From Phycisphaerae bacterium (GTDB lineage Bacteria > Planctomycetota > Phycisphaerae > UBA1845), in the NCBI GenBank assembly GCA_029260255.1, contig JAJDDR010000595.1, positions 1 through 37,816 on the forward strand: DNA of 37,816 bases, written 5' to 3'. The stretch's first letter is position 1. Each line of letters opens with the position of its first letter. The notes beneath the pieces were generated by a model. The model searched no databases. It was not told where the DNA came from and saw only the letters and a program-made list of their open reading frames with translations. A program made the position numbers and the translations under genes. Positions 8,501 through 16,087 of this stretch are shown here, in pieces.

Positions 8501-9976
8501 AACAATGGAATGGTGTTCATCGACACCAGGACGACACTCTTCCTCACCGGTGGGCTCGGCAACAACTGGTGGGTCGGCGGCGGGACGTGCATCGGGTGCC
8601 TGACCGGCGGCGGTGAGGCCGGCACGCTGGACGTGGCGGGGGACCTCACAATGGGCGCCGAGGCCGCCGTGAAGATGCCCGGAGGACGCATCCGAGTGAC
8701 GGGTGACGTAGACATCGCCATTGACGCCCCCCAACGCTTCGACCTGGCCACCACTGAACTTAACCTTGACCGGTTCTTCCCCCTCTTCGGTCCGCAGGAA
8801 CTGGAACTGCTTTCACCGAATGTTGGTGCGGTCGCAGGTGCGCCGTTCGCCATTGGGACTTTGCGCATCGGTCCGAACCAAGCCTGGGTGACGTTGGTCG
8901 ACAATCGCGCTAACGGAAGCGCCGAAGTGGGCGAGGTGCTCTATGTCGACGCGTTGATCTTGGAGCAAAACGTCACGCTCGACACGGGCGGGGCGACTGT
9001 CTACTACCGGACAGTGACACCGGCTGATCCCTGCGATCCCAAGAGCGGCGTTACGGTTATTGGCTGCGAAAACCTGATTCCCATCTCAACGGGTTGTGCC
9101 GATGCTGCCGACTGCGGCGATCTGGACGGAAACGCCGTCACCGACGATGTCTGCACTTGGCACCACTGCGACGCGGGCACGTGCAGCGAGGTGGCCAAGG
9201 CTGTTCCCGCCGACATGGGCGGATCGTTCGGTGCTTGCGACATTGACGGGTTCTGCAACGTTCACGACCGCAACCACGCGCTGAACTGCTTCAGCGGGAC
9301 TAGCGCATGCGATGAGTTGAATGTCGACGCCGGAGGTGCATTCGGCGCATGTCTGCCCGATGGTTTCTGCAACATTCACGACGCCAACCACGCGTTGACG
9401 TGTTTCGCGGGGACGAACCCGTGCGCCTGCGGGCCTTCGCCGGAACAGCCGGCCGAACCGTACATCGTGGGAAGTGCGTCCCTGCGCGTTGCGACCGATG
9501 CGCGGTCCGTGGACCCGGGCGATCTCGTGACTGTGCGGATCCTGCTCGACGCGGACGCCGTCAGCCGGCTACATTGGTCGAAACCTGCTCTGCAGAGTTA
9601 CCAGTTGCATCTGGACGTAAGCGGGGGGCGCCGGGGGTGGCTCGACCTGATCGACATCACTATCGAGGATCGCGGCGACTTCATCTTCGATGATTCGGCC
9701 GGTGTCTTCGACGCGTACAACGTGTGGAGCGGTCAGATGCTCGCCGGACTTGATGCTGGATACGTCGCACTCTTGCCGGATGCCTACCTGGCCACGTTCA
9801 CGTACCGCGTGTCGCCCGACGCTGTCGGCACCTTCGTGATCGACGTCGCGCACGACGAAACCGACGGGAACCAGACGTTCCTGGTGGGCAGGGAACAGAC
9901 TGACAAGATCGAGATCACTGGCACCCATCCGGCAGTGATTACCGTGGGCCGAGATCGTGCCGAGGGAACTCGGTAG
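5510..9976 (+). CDS. Large secreted mosaic protein with Cys-rich, beta-helix-like, dockerin-like and cohesin-like parts
   Basis: The product is 1488 aa. ATG 5510 is chosen over ATG 5495 because GGAGG at 5497-5501 lies 8 nt before it and the result is a classic signal peptide (MLKRAMVLSGLVW, then APAQ). In order: an N-terminal beta domain (about 25-220); a second domain (about 220-410); a domain opening NDDCVDAI with paired Cys (about 415-550); a Cys-rich stretch with T-PC-x-D/N motifs (about 553-690); low-complexity beta-helix-like repeats (about 700-1150); two copies of a motif DGFCNxHDxNHALxCF (about 1237-1265 and 1273-1300); and a cohesin-like end starting VDPGDLVTVRILLDADA (about 1320-1484). 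Dockerin and cohesin assignments are by pattern only. It probably acts at the cell surface or outside the cell. No sorting tail or TM segment is seen at the C-terminus. Confidence 0.85.
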   Translation: MLKRAMVLSGLVWTFFPSVAPAQLEYRVDDGRAETRVGIDSPTDPSHALAWLNQFVGEANKPTIAAIRVAFGTIANGTSVSVYIWSDPNQDGDPSDAGVLRSATGVVANSNSNAFNTYPITPPLDVSVGASFFVGAIINGYPGGNNPARLDKDGTDDPPSVFVPSERSWIAGDASAGGATVDPNNLAAAPVPLRTVREAFGGTPTGDGNLLVRAVEAPQQGVRVFMAPDGQQGSVPQTGNTSITMAAGTTQQVSVWVVDTAQAEQLNAHQVIVRWDGAPQAGATGAVSYVDNNPGPGNTVFVDETRSDYVFTGLLTNPPVYNETPPPPAVDAGFGWIASLFDFFQGVNPPATPSYLGEFQIEASAGAGGQFEVSFVPWGAPPAGGTNLFAPGGGLYTVDEFQNLTVTVTPSAPPPNDDCVDAIVVGNGTYAFDTTGATLGGPSHPAPCSFSDDIWYEYTATCTGTLTIDTCNPTGDTVLAIYDPGVPCTPAASNLILCNDDCATCGPGFGSMLPCPALGNPNINVATGNTYLVRVGNLSPGSGASGILSLTCTPSSGCAGQPTGTPCGNPASGPCDLPDTCNGAGVCVDNVEPNGTPCNTDPCTIDACDGAGSCVVSSFAPAGTPCSTGNVCTINDVCDGVGMCVGGSVLSCDDFDACTIDTCNPTIGCINEVIPCTSACDCLIAGATDAVCAASGQCDCSPSPSCSALCAAEWLGTPNGDFMGPANWNPSAVPNGRPAVLDNTTGSDSTAILNAGDSVNVCDVMIAGNPGALQVLQIDDTATLTTTNGTSINAHGTVTLEGGELAGSANLNTSDAKLSGWGEVSGELYNFGGTIEGRPGGLLSITGGFFQNMGVLRTIVTGAQIDVTSGMVLQDGQITINAGTTISFGTDLNNFDPGKITVEGTSATPGNLIVPSLTNNGGTVSPLTPGIDLQGGTITLDASGLITNAANRNITGYGAISRPGGLDSDNTLVNETGAVFAVQGAPGSVMSVFGRLENNGMVFIDTRTTLFLTGGLGNNWWVGGGTCIGCLTGGGEAGTLDVAGDLTMGAEAAVKMPGGRIRVTGDVDIAIDAPQRFDLATTELNLDRFFPLFGPQELELLSPNVGAVAGAPFAIGTLRIGPNQAWVTLVDNRANGSAEVGEVLYVDALILEQNVTLDTGGATVYYRTVTPADPCDPKSGVTVIGCENLIPISTGCADAADCGDLDGNAVTDDVCTWHHCDAGTCSEVAKAVPADMGGSFGACDIDGFCNVHDRNHALNCFSGTSACDELNVDAGGAFGACLPDGFCNIHDANHALTCFAGTNPCACGPSPEQPAEPYIVGSASLRVATDARSVDPGDLVTVRILLDADAVSRLHWSKPALQSYQLHLDVSGGRRGWLDLIDITIEDRGDFIFDDSAGVFDAYNVWSGQMLAGLDAGYVALLPDAYLATFTYRVSPDAVGTFVIDVAHDETDGNQTFLVGREQTDKIEITGTHPAVITVGRDRAEGTR

Positions 9977-9990
9977 CATCTGCACTTCAA

Positions 9991-10019
9991 AGCGGGGCGG
10001 GCGTTGCGCTCGCCCCGCT
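9991..10019 (+). terminator. Strong GC-rich terminator hairpin
   Basis: A 13-bp stem (9991-10003 with 10007-10019, one G-T wobble) closes a 3-nt TTG loop, starting 14 nt after the stop of the secreted mosaic gene. There is no U-tract, as is common in GC-rich genomes. It may also serve the convergent recombinase remnant. Confidence 0.65.
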
Positions 10020-10055
10020 CCTGCAAAACGCTCGCTCGTCTGCACTGCGAGACAT

Positions 10056-10460
10056 TCAACCGCGGCGACTCAGAATCCGCGCTACGGACTGATGGGTTCA
10101 CCGCATCGATTGCCAGGTCTTCGTGGGCACCGTGCGTTCGGTCATTTCCTCAGCGATGGCGGCAAGCGTCCAGCCCGCGGCTAGCAGTGATTGCATCTCC
10201 TCGATCACAACCTGCTCGGGTTCCCTGGGGACCGGAGGTATACCGTCGTCGCCAAGATCATAACCAAACGGAACAGCGCCGACGCGCTGGGCGATTCGCA
10301 GCTCGACTGGCTCAACACTAGGAAGTTCGGAGGTTTGAGCCGCAAAGATGTGGGCCAAGGTCCTGTGAATCGAACGCGCGATTCCGAACCGAGAGACGGC
10401 GTCCGACGCCGACATGTGAACGCGAAACTCGCGCAACGCGTGATCATTAGGAGCACTCAC
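10056..10460 (-). pseudogene. Serine-recombinase 'Recombinase' domain fragment with internal stop
   Basis: From GTG 10460 the frame reads 120 codons to a TGA at 10098-10100. The second half matches the middle domain of large serine recombinases (PF07508 type): GAVPFGYDLGDDG, then EQVVIEEMQSLLAAGWTLAAIAEEMTERTVPTKT. Beyond the TGA the same frame gives THQSVARILSRRG and stops at 10056-10058. In this family the position just before THQ.VARIL is normally Trp, so TGG to TGA explains the break. No resolvase catalytic domain (the YxRxS region) lies upstream. Other genes here use TGA as stop and TGG for Trp, so recoding is unlikely. It is a decayed remnant, or a short stand-alone domain protein missing its last 14 residues. 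Confidence 0.7.
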
Positions 10461-11160
10461 GTTGTCACCCGACTTGCGCCAGTGGAATTCCAGTGGAATT
10501 CAGACCGCAGCGCCAGTCGAAAGCCAGTGTAGTGCCACTGTCAGATCAGTGCAGCGGTTTACTCGAAACCTGATTTCAGCGCAGAAAGCGGGCCTCACGG
10601 GCCCGCAGAAGGTGTTCTTGAGAAAGTGTCTATGCTCGACACGCAGGAGGTCAGAGGTTCCGGTCCTGCATCGGCCATTTGACCAACACGCCAGTTTCAA
10701 TGCCGGTTCCTGTTCGTTGCGTACCATGCGTGCGCCAGAGTGTTCCGCTCTGCGCCAAACTCCATTCCGTTGCAGAGGGGCTCGCCGCAAAGAAGTGGGG
10801 GCGCTGGGTGCATTGACCCCGTCCCGGATCCTCCCGGCGAGTGGGGGTGAGAAACCATGTGAGCGCATCGGTTCGGCCATGATGGGCACCTGACGTTTGA
10901 CGGGCCGCACGCGAGCGCGGGGTCTCCACACAGTAATAACGCGCGGCATGATCTGTTTGAAAATGGGGTTTTTCGGAGCGCCCGTGTTCCTGTGCGTGAG
11001 GGGCGGTATTCGTCGGCATCCGGTCCGCGGGCTGGGTACGCAGCGGTCGTTTTCGAGCGGTTCCGCGGATTCCGGCCGGCGGTGCGGAAAGCCGACGGGC
11101 CGGCGCACGTCGTGGACGATGCGCCGGCCCGCCGGTCGTTTTGGGTTCAGGACGTTCGGC
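10461..11160. other. 700-bp non-coding gap with local hairpins
   Basis: No credible gene was found. It holds an 11-bp tandem duplication (CCAGTGGAATT twice, 10479-10500). Three hairpins follow: 10588-10606 (GCGGGCC/GGCCCGC), 10626-10642 (GTGTC/GACAC) and 10643-10669 (GCAGGA/TCCTGC), the last two directly abutting. With the recombinase remnant at its left edge, it may be the scar of a lost mobile element. Confidence 0.5.
11096..11131 (-). terminator. Long hairpin after the serine protease gene
   Basis: A perfect 12-bp stem, CGGGCCGGCGCA (11096-11107) with its exact complement at 11120-11131, lies 30 nt after the protease stop at 11161. The loop contains a further short CGTC/GACG pairing. There is no U-tract on the minus strand. 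Position and strength suggest termination. Confidence 0.6.
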
Positions 11161-14100
11161 CTACGGCACGCAGACGTCGTTGACCTCGTCGCACGTTTGC
11201 CCCGGGCAAGGATTGGGTGGTCCGCCGGCCGGCAAGACGGTGTCATAAACAGCCGTGCCCGCGCCGAATCCGCCGTCCACACTGTGCACGCCGAAACCGA
11301 TGGTATGCGGGCCAGCGTTGCCCGCGACGGCGTCGATGTTCACGATGTAGTGGATGGCGACGGAGACCTGTCCGCCGTTATCAACCGTGCCTGCGCCGCC
11401 GGTTCCTCCGGTTGTGGCGGCGCCCAGCGTGCCGTTCTGGTTGAGACCGTAATAGGTGCCATCCAGGTAGAACACCGGGTAATCCCAGGATCCGGTGTCC
11501 GAACTCAAGTAGCTGAGCAGATCGAATTCCAGATTCGCTCCGTTCACCGCGATGCTGCCTTGGCTGGCCCAGGTGAATCCGACCGCGCCGGCATCCGTTC
11601 CGACCACGTTCAGATTGGCAGGATAGGTGATGCTTCCGCCGGCGGCCGTATTGCTGGTCCAAGAGGCGGCGCCGTCAAACGTTCCGTTTGCGACACCCGC
11701 GCCAATCACGGGGACGCAAGCACCCGCACTACAGACGTCCGCGCCGTTGCAGAACAGTCCGTCGGTACACGCAGCCACATTGTTCGCGTTCTGACAGACA
11801 CCGCCGACACACGTGTCATCGGTGCAGACGTTCGCGTCGTCGCAGTCCGCATTGATGGTGCAATTGCTGGCGGCCACCACGGTCACGGAAATGTCGTCGA
11901 CCGCGATGTCACCTTGCCAACTGCTGCCTCGGGTTCCGCGGAACCGAAGTTTGACGGACGACGATCCGGCATAGGCCGTCAAGTCGATGCTGGACTGGGT
12001 CCACGTATTGCCCTGATTGCCCGACAGCGTGAATGCATTGGTCCACACGGTACAATCGGTGGAAACCTCGACATCCAAGGTCCCCATCGAGGCTCCGTTC
12101 ATGTTGTACCAGAAGCTGAACGTCGCGCTGGAAGTGCCACTCAGATCCAGGCACGGTCCTTCCAGCAGCGCGGTATCGCCGGCCACTCTCGGCGAGGAAG
12201 TCTCCGTGAAGACATAGAAACCGGCACCGGAGGTATGATCGCCCGTCGGCCCCGTGTTTGAAGACGGAGTCGAGCCGCTGCGTCGCGTCCAGTCGAACAC
12301 GTCCCCGGTCACATTGCTCCACAGTCCGAAACCGACCTCGAAGTTCTCGGCGTATGGGAACACCGAGACACTGCTGGAACAGGCGTTGGTGCATACGCCG
12401 GCGGAGCAAGTATCCACCGTGCAAGCGTTGGCGTCGTCGCAGTCCGCATTGATAGTGCAACCGCCGCCGGAACACGTGTTCGTGACTTCGTCGCAGGTCT
12501 GGCCCGGACACGGGTCGCCGCCCAACTGACAATCGAGCGTTGCGCTGCAGGTTTCCGCGCCATTGCAGAACAACCCGTCATCACAAGCGACGTTGTCCGG
12601 CGTGTTGTCACACGCGTTTGTGGTCTCATTGCACGAATCGGTCGTGCAACCGACGCCGTCGTTGCAGTTCACTGCGGTGCCGGCTTGGCAATCGAGCGTA
12701 GCGCTGCACGTCTCGACGCCGTCACAGAACAAACCGTTGTCGCAGTTGGCATTGTTGGCGACGCTGTCGCAGGTATTCGTGACTTCGTTGCACGAATCGT
12801 CCGTACAGACCACGCCGTCGCTGCAATTCACCGCCGTGCCGGCTTGGCACACGCCGGCGGCGCAGGTCTCGGCCCCGTTGCAGAAGAGACCGTCGTCGCA
12901 ATCCGCGTTGACCACGCAATTGACGCACACGTTGCCGACCTCGTCACAGATCTGCCCGGGACACGGGTCGCCTCCCGCCTGGCAGTCCAGCGTGGCGCTG
13001 CACGTCTCTGCTCCATTGCAGAACAGCCCGTCGTCGCAGACGGCGTTGCTCGGCGTATTGTCGCAGGCATTGGTGGTCTCGTTGCAGGAGTCGGTCGTGC
13101 AACCAATGCCGTCATTGCAGTTCACTGCGGTACCCACTTGGCAGTCGAGCAGTGCGTCGCACGTCTCGGCGCCGTCACAGAACAAGCCGTTGTCGCAGTT
13201 TGCGTTGTTGGCGACGTTGTTGCACGTTCCGGACGGCTCGCTGCAGGAGTCATCCGTACAGGCCACGGCGTCGCTGCAATTCACTGCCGTACCCGCTTGG
13301 CAGTCGAGTGCCGCGTCGCAGGTCTCCGCGCCGTTGCAGGCCAGTCCATCATCGCAGTTGGCGTTGTTGGCGATGTTGTCGCAGGAATTGGTGGCTTCGT
13401 TGCACGAATCGTCCGTGCATGCCACGGCGTCGTTGCAATTGACGGCCGTTCCGACTTGGCAGTCACTCACCGCGTTGCACGTTTCACTGCCGTCGCAGAA
13501 TAAGCCGTTATCGCAGTTGGCGTTGTTGGCGGTGTTGTCGCAGGAATTGGTGACCTCGTTGCAGGCGTCGTCCGTGCAGGCCACGGCGTCGTTGCAGTTG
13601 ACGGCGGTTCCGACCTGGCAGACTCCGAACGCATCGCACGTTTCGGTCCCGTCGCAGAACACGCCGTTGTCACATGCGGCGTCGCTGATGCAAGCACACG
13701 CAAGACAGGGGCCGCCGCAGTCGATACGGTCTTCGCCCTGGTTCAGAATACCGTCGGAACACGTGGCACCGCCGCCAAGGTCGGTGGCGACGATCTCGAC
13801 GTCATCGATATTCCAGCCGCAATACTGCCACGAGCTGTCTGTCGTTCCGATGGTCCATCGAACGAAGACAGTCGCTTGACCATCCGCGACGGCCGAGATG
13901 TCGTAGGTAAACTGTGACCAACTCGTATCGCCCACCTCTGCGGTGTTCTGCCACAGCGTGGTCCAGGTCGTGCCGTTGTTGCTCACGCGCACATAGGCGT
14001 GGTCATACGTCGGCTGTTCGACGCCGAGCCAACGCTGGAACCGCACCGAGGTATTGATGAGATTCGTGCAGTCGATGGCCGTCGTTGTCAGGTGGGTCTC

Positions 14101-15807
14101 GGCGAGGTTGTTGGCGTAGTCGCCAGCAAGGTTGTACCCGACGACGTTGGTGCCGGTCGCGCCCGTTGTGGGATCAGGACCCGCGTGCTGCCCGCCGCCT
14201 CCGGTTGGCGAACCCCATGCCCACTGACCCTGCATCGTCCAGCCCGGATTCGTGTTCATGTTCCAGGAGTAGACGACAGCAGGCCCCGCGACGCATAGAT
14301 TGGTCGCCTCATCACACGATTGCCCCGGACAGGGATCGGAACCAGCCTGACAGCTTGAAGCCACGCAGGTCTCCGCGCCATTGCAAAACAGACCGTCGTC
14401 ACAGTCGAGATTCACAGTGCAGCCGACCGCGCCGGGCACCAGCGTGTTAACGGTTGTCGCCCCGGTGTTGGTCGGGTCCAGCCAATTACTCAGCCGGCTC
14501 GACGACGCCCCGCCGCCGTTCCACGAAACGGCCAACTTACCGTACCAGTCCGACGAGTTGTTCCCGCACGCGGCGCCACCGCCGTGCAACTGGCCGATCA
14601 CGCGGTGGTTCTGGTCGAAGAGCGGCGATCCCGAAGAACCGCCCTCGGTCGTGCCCAGATCCCAGTCGGTGATTCGGACATGTGTGCCGTCACCCGGAAC
14701 GGCGGTCGATGAATAGGACGTCGTGCTGGTGGCTTGATTCTCGAAACTGATGCGCTTCTCATCGACGTTCGGATGGTGGATGGCCACGGCAGAACTCGCG
14801 TTCGCGCCGGAGCGATCCCAGCCGGCGAACGTCACGCCCCACGCCGGAAGGGGGGCTGAGTCCAATTCCACAAGCGTGAAGTCGGATGGCGTGTACGCCG
14901 CCCGGAAGAACGAACCGGTCTGAAAGTCAGCCGACGATCCGTTCGGCGTCCCGCCGCACGTCGTCGTCTCGTAATTCCAGAACACCACCAGTGACGCGGC
15001 ATTGCCGGAAGTGATGGTGCAGTGGTTGGCCGTCAGAAAATACGGCGTCTGATTCTGGGATGTGTTGTTGATCATCGAGCCGGTGCAGAAACGGGCTCCG
15101 CCGGTCGAAATGACGCCCACCGAGGGAATCTCATCCCGCCACAGATCGCCTTCCGGACAAACGACATCTATATTGCACGCGCCGGATTCGATCGGTCCGC
15201 CGCCGCCCCCGCCGAACCGGCGGTACCCGACGTTGATCGAGGTGAGCTCGAGGTGCAACAGATGCGTCACCGCGTCGGGGATGGTAAGTTCCACGACGAT
15301 GTCGTCAGACGGCAACACGGGTGTCCACAGCTCTCCGTGCGTGGCGTTGTCCTCGGCTGTAAACGGCCTGATGGACCGCGTCCCGTCGGCAGAGCGTATC
15401 ACGAGGCTGCCGCCCTCCGGCATGAAATAACGCGTGAATCCCAGATTCAGCGAGACCGCCCCGGGCGAGTTAATTCGAAGCCGCCACACCCAAGTATCCC
15501 CGCGCACCTGCTCCCAATCACCGTCGTTGTCCGGCGTTACGAACACCTGATTGGGAATCGCGAACCGGGGCGCGAGCCCCGCCTCTCGGTCCTCCGTGTC
15601 TTCGATCGCCACGGCGGCCGGATCGACCGGCGGGACGTTGATCACCGGGAGGGTCTGCACCTCCGGGGGCACTGCGCCCGCCTTTCCACCAACCTGGTCC
15701 GCAGCATGAGCGGTTGCGGGCGCGAGGAGCGCCAGGACTCCTACACCTGCGAGGATTGCACGGGCGAATGTTTGGACAAATAACGAGGCACAAGCTGCGT
15801 GTGTCAT
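11161..15807 (-). CDS. Secreted lysyl-endopeptidase-like serine protease with tandem Cys-rich repeats and MAM-like domain
   Basis: The product is 1548 aa with a signal peptide (ILAGVGVLALLAPATAHA). ATG 15807 is preceded by GGAAAGAG. The N-terminal half resembles Achromobacter-type lysyl endopeptidase, with a likely triad of His262 (TANHC), Asp309 (SDFTLVELD) and Ser392 (GGSSGSPLFD). Next comes one Cys-rich unit, then a jelly-roll-like domain (about 520-680, FVRWTIGTTDSSWQYCGWNID), then about eight units of a 53-residue repeat (CDNGLFCDGxETC...CNDxVACTDDSCNE). A MAM-like domain (FPYAENFE to DIAVDDISV) and more Cys-rich units follow, ending CPGQTCDEVNDVCVP. The repeats are near-identical at DNA level (159-bp period, about 12.5-13.7 kb). 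The enzyme probably degrades extracellular protein; the repeats may bind a surface or a partner. Lys specificity is inferred from family only. Confidence 0.88.
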   Translation of the reverse strand: MTHAACASLFVQTFARAILAGVGVLALLAPATAHAADQVGGKAGAVPPEVQTLPVINVPPVDPAAVAIEDTEDREAGLAPRFAIPNQVFVTPDNDGDWEQVRGDTWVWRLRINSPGAVSLNLGFTRYFMPEGGSLVIRSADGTRSIRPFTAEDNATHGELWTPVLPSDDIVVELTIPDAVTHLLHLELTSINVGYRRFGGGGGGPIESGACNIDVVCPEGDLWRDEIPSVGVISTGGARFCTGSMINNTSQNQTPYFLTANHCTITSGNAASLVVFWNYETTTCGGTPNGSSADFQTGSFFRAAYTPSDFTLVELDSAPLPAWGVTFAGWDRSGANASSAVAIHHPNVDEKRISFENQATSTTSYSSTAVPGDGTHVRITDWDLGTTEGGSSGSPLFDQNHRVIGQLHGGGAACGNNSSDWYGKLAVSWNGGGASSSRLSNWLDPTNTGATTVNTLVPGAVGCTVNLDCDDGLFCNGAETCVASSCQAGSDPCPGQSCDEATNLCVAGPAVVYSWNMNTNPGWTMQGQWAWGSPTGGGGQHAGPDPTTGATGTNVVGYNLAGDYANNLAETHLTTTAIDCTNLINTSVRFQRWLGVEQPTYDHAYVRVSNNGTTWTTLWQNTAEVGDTSWSQFTYDISAVADGQATVFVRWTIGTTDSSWQYCGWNIDDVEIVATDLGGGATCSDGILNQGEDRIDCGGPCLACACISDAACDNGVFCDGTETCDAFGVCQVGTAVNCNDAVACTDDACNEVTNSCDNTANNANCDNGLFCDGSETCNAVSDCQVGTAVNCNDAVACTDDSCNEATNSCDNIANNANCDDGLACNGAETCDAALDCQAGTAVNCSDAVACTDDSCSEPSGTCNNVANNANCDNGLFCDGAETCDALLDCQVGTAVNCNDGIGCTTDSCNETTNACDNTPSNAVCDDGLFCNGAETCSATLDCQAGGDPCPGQICDEVGNVCVNCVVNADCDDGLFCNGAETCAAGVCQAGTAVNCSDGVVCTDDSCNEVTNTCDSVANNANCDNGLFCDGVETCSATLDCQAGTAVNCNDGVGCTTDSCNETTNACDNTPDNVACDDGLFCNGAETCSATLDCQLGGDPCPGQTCDEVTNTCSGGGCTINADCDDANACTVDTCSAGVCTNACSSSVSVFPYAENFEVGFGLWSNVTGDVFDWTRRSGSTPSSNTGPTGDHTSGAGFYVFTETSSPRVAGDTALLEGPCLDLSGTSSATFSFWYNMNGASMGTLDVEVSTDCTVWTNAFTLSGNQGNTWTQSSIDLTAYAGSSSVKLRFRGTRGSSWQGDIAVDDISVTVVAASNCTINADCDDANVCTDDTCVGGVCQNANNVAACTDGLFCNGADVCSAGACVPVIGAGVANGTFDGAASWTSNTAAGGSITYPANLNVVGTDAGAVGFTWASQGSIAVNGANLEFDLLSYLSSDTGSWDYPVFYLDGTYYGLNQNGTLGAATTGGTGGAGTVDNGGQVSVAIHYIVNIDAVAGNAGPHTIGFGVHSVDGGFGAGTAVYDTVLPAGGPPNPCPGQTCDEVNDVCVP
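12530..13690 (-). repeat. Tandem ~159-bp coding repeats in the protease gene
   Basis: Successive units encode CDxGLFCxGxETC-x-DCQxGTAVNCxD-x-CTxDSCNE-x-C-N about every 53 codons. Several neighbours differ by only a few residues, as expected from recent unequal exchange. The repeats also create long antisense open frames that are not genes. Confidence 0.85.
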
Positions 15808-15889
15808 TCGACTCTTCCTTTCCGATTCGAGGGAATTCTACGCTTTTCCACGATCTGCGGCCGACCCAACCGCAGAGGGGTGACCACCA

Positions 15890-15906
15890 CCCACTGAGTC
15901 AGTGGG
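15890..15906. promoter_or_regulatory. 17-bp palindrome upstream of the protease gene
   Basis: CCCACTGA (15890-15897) and TCAGTGGG (15899-15906) are exact inverted copies around one G. The dyad lies about 83 bp upstream of the protease start and downstream of the lipoprotein stop at 16088. It fits an operator for the protease or a weak terminator for the lipoprotein; the sequence does not decide. Confidence 0.4.
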
Positions 15907-16087
15907 GCATGCTATCCTAAACTGTGGATGGAAGCCAGGCGTTATTCTGAAGAACCCGCCAGCAGGGACGTACGGCGTTTGCAGAGGAACCCAAACGACC
16001 GTTGGATCGGCGCACACCTCAACCATCGGCGCGGCGACGGGAACGCAGATCGTGGGTGTTCCGGTCCGAACGGCGTGAAAACCACCG

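Noticed and set aside
10098-10100. UGA decoded as Trp (alternative genetic code)
   Set aside because: Several clear genes here end in TGA at their expected lengths and use TGG for Trp throughout, so a nonsense change is simpler.
10626-10675. tRNA-like 3' half (GGTC-AGAGGTTCCGGTCC)
   Set aside because: No D-arm, no matching 5' acceptor strand and mismatches in the T-stem. The segment folds better as two simple hairpins.
10897-12261. Plus-strand open frame of 454 aa over the end of the protease gene
   Set aside because: Its second half is antisense to well-defined coding sequence and its first half covers a terminator hairpin.
12563-13879. Long plus-strand open frame (438 aa) opposite the protease repeats
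   Set aside because: It is a repeat-driven shadow of the real minus-strand gene; the translation is Ser/Gln/Leu-rich with no domain, signal or ribosome site.
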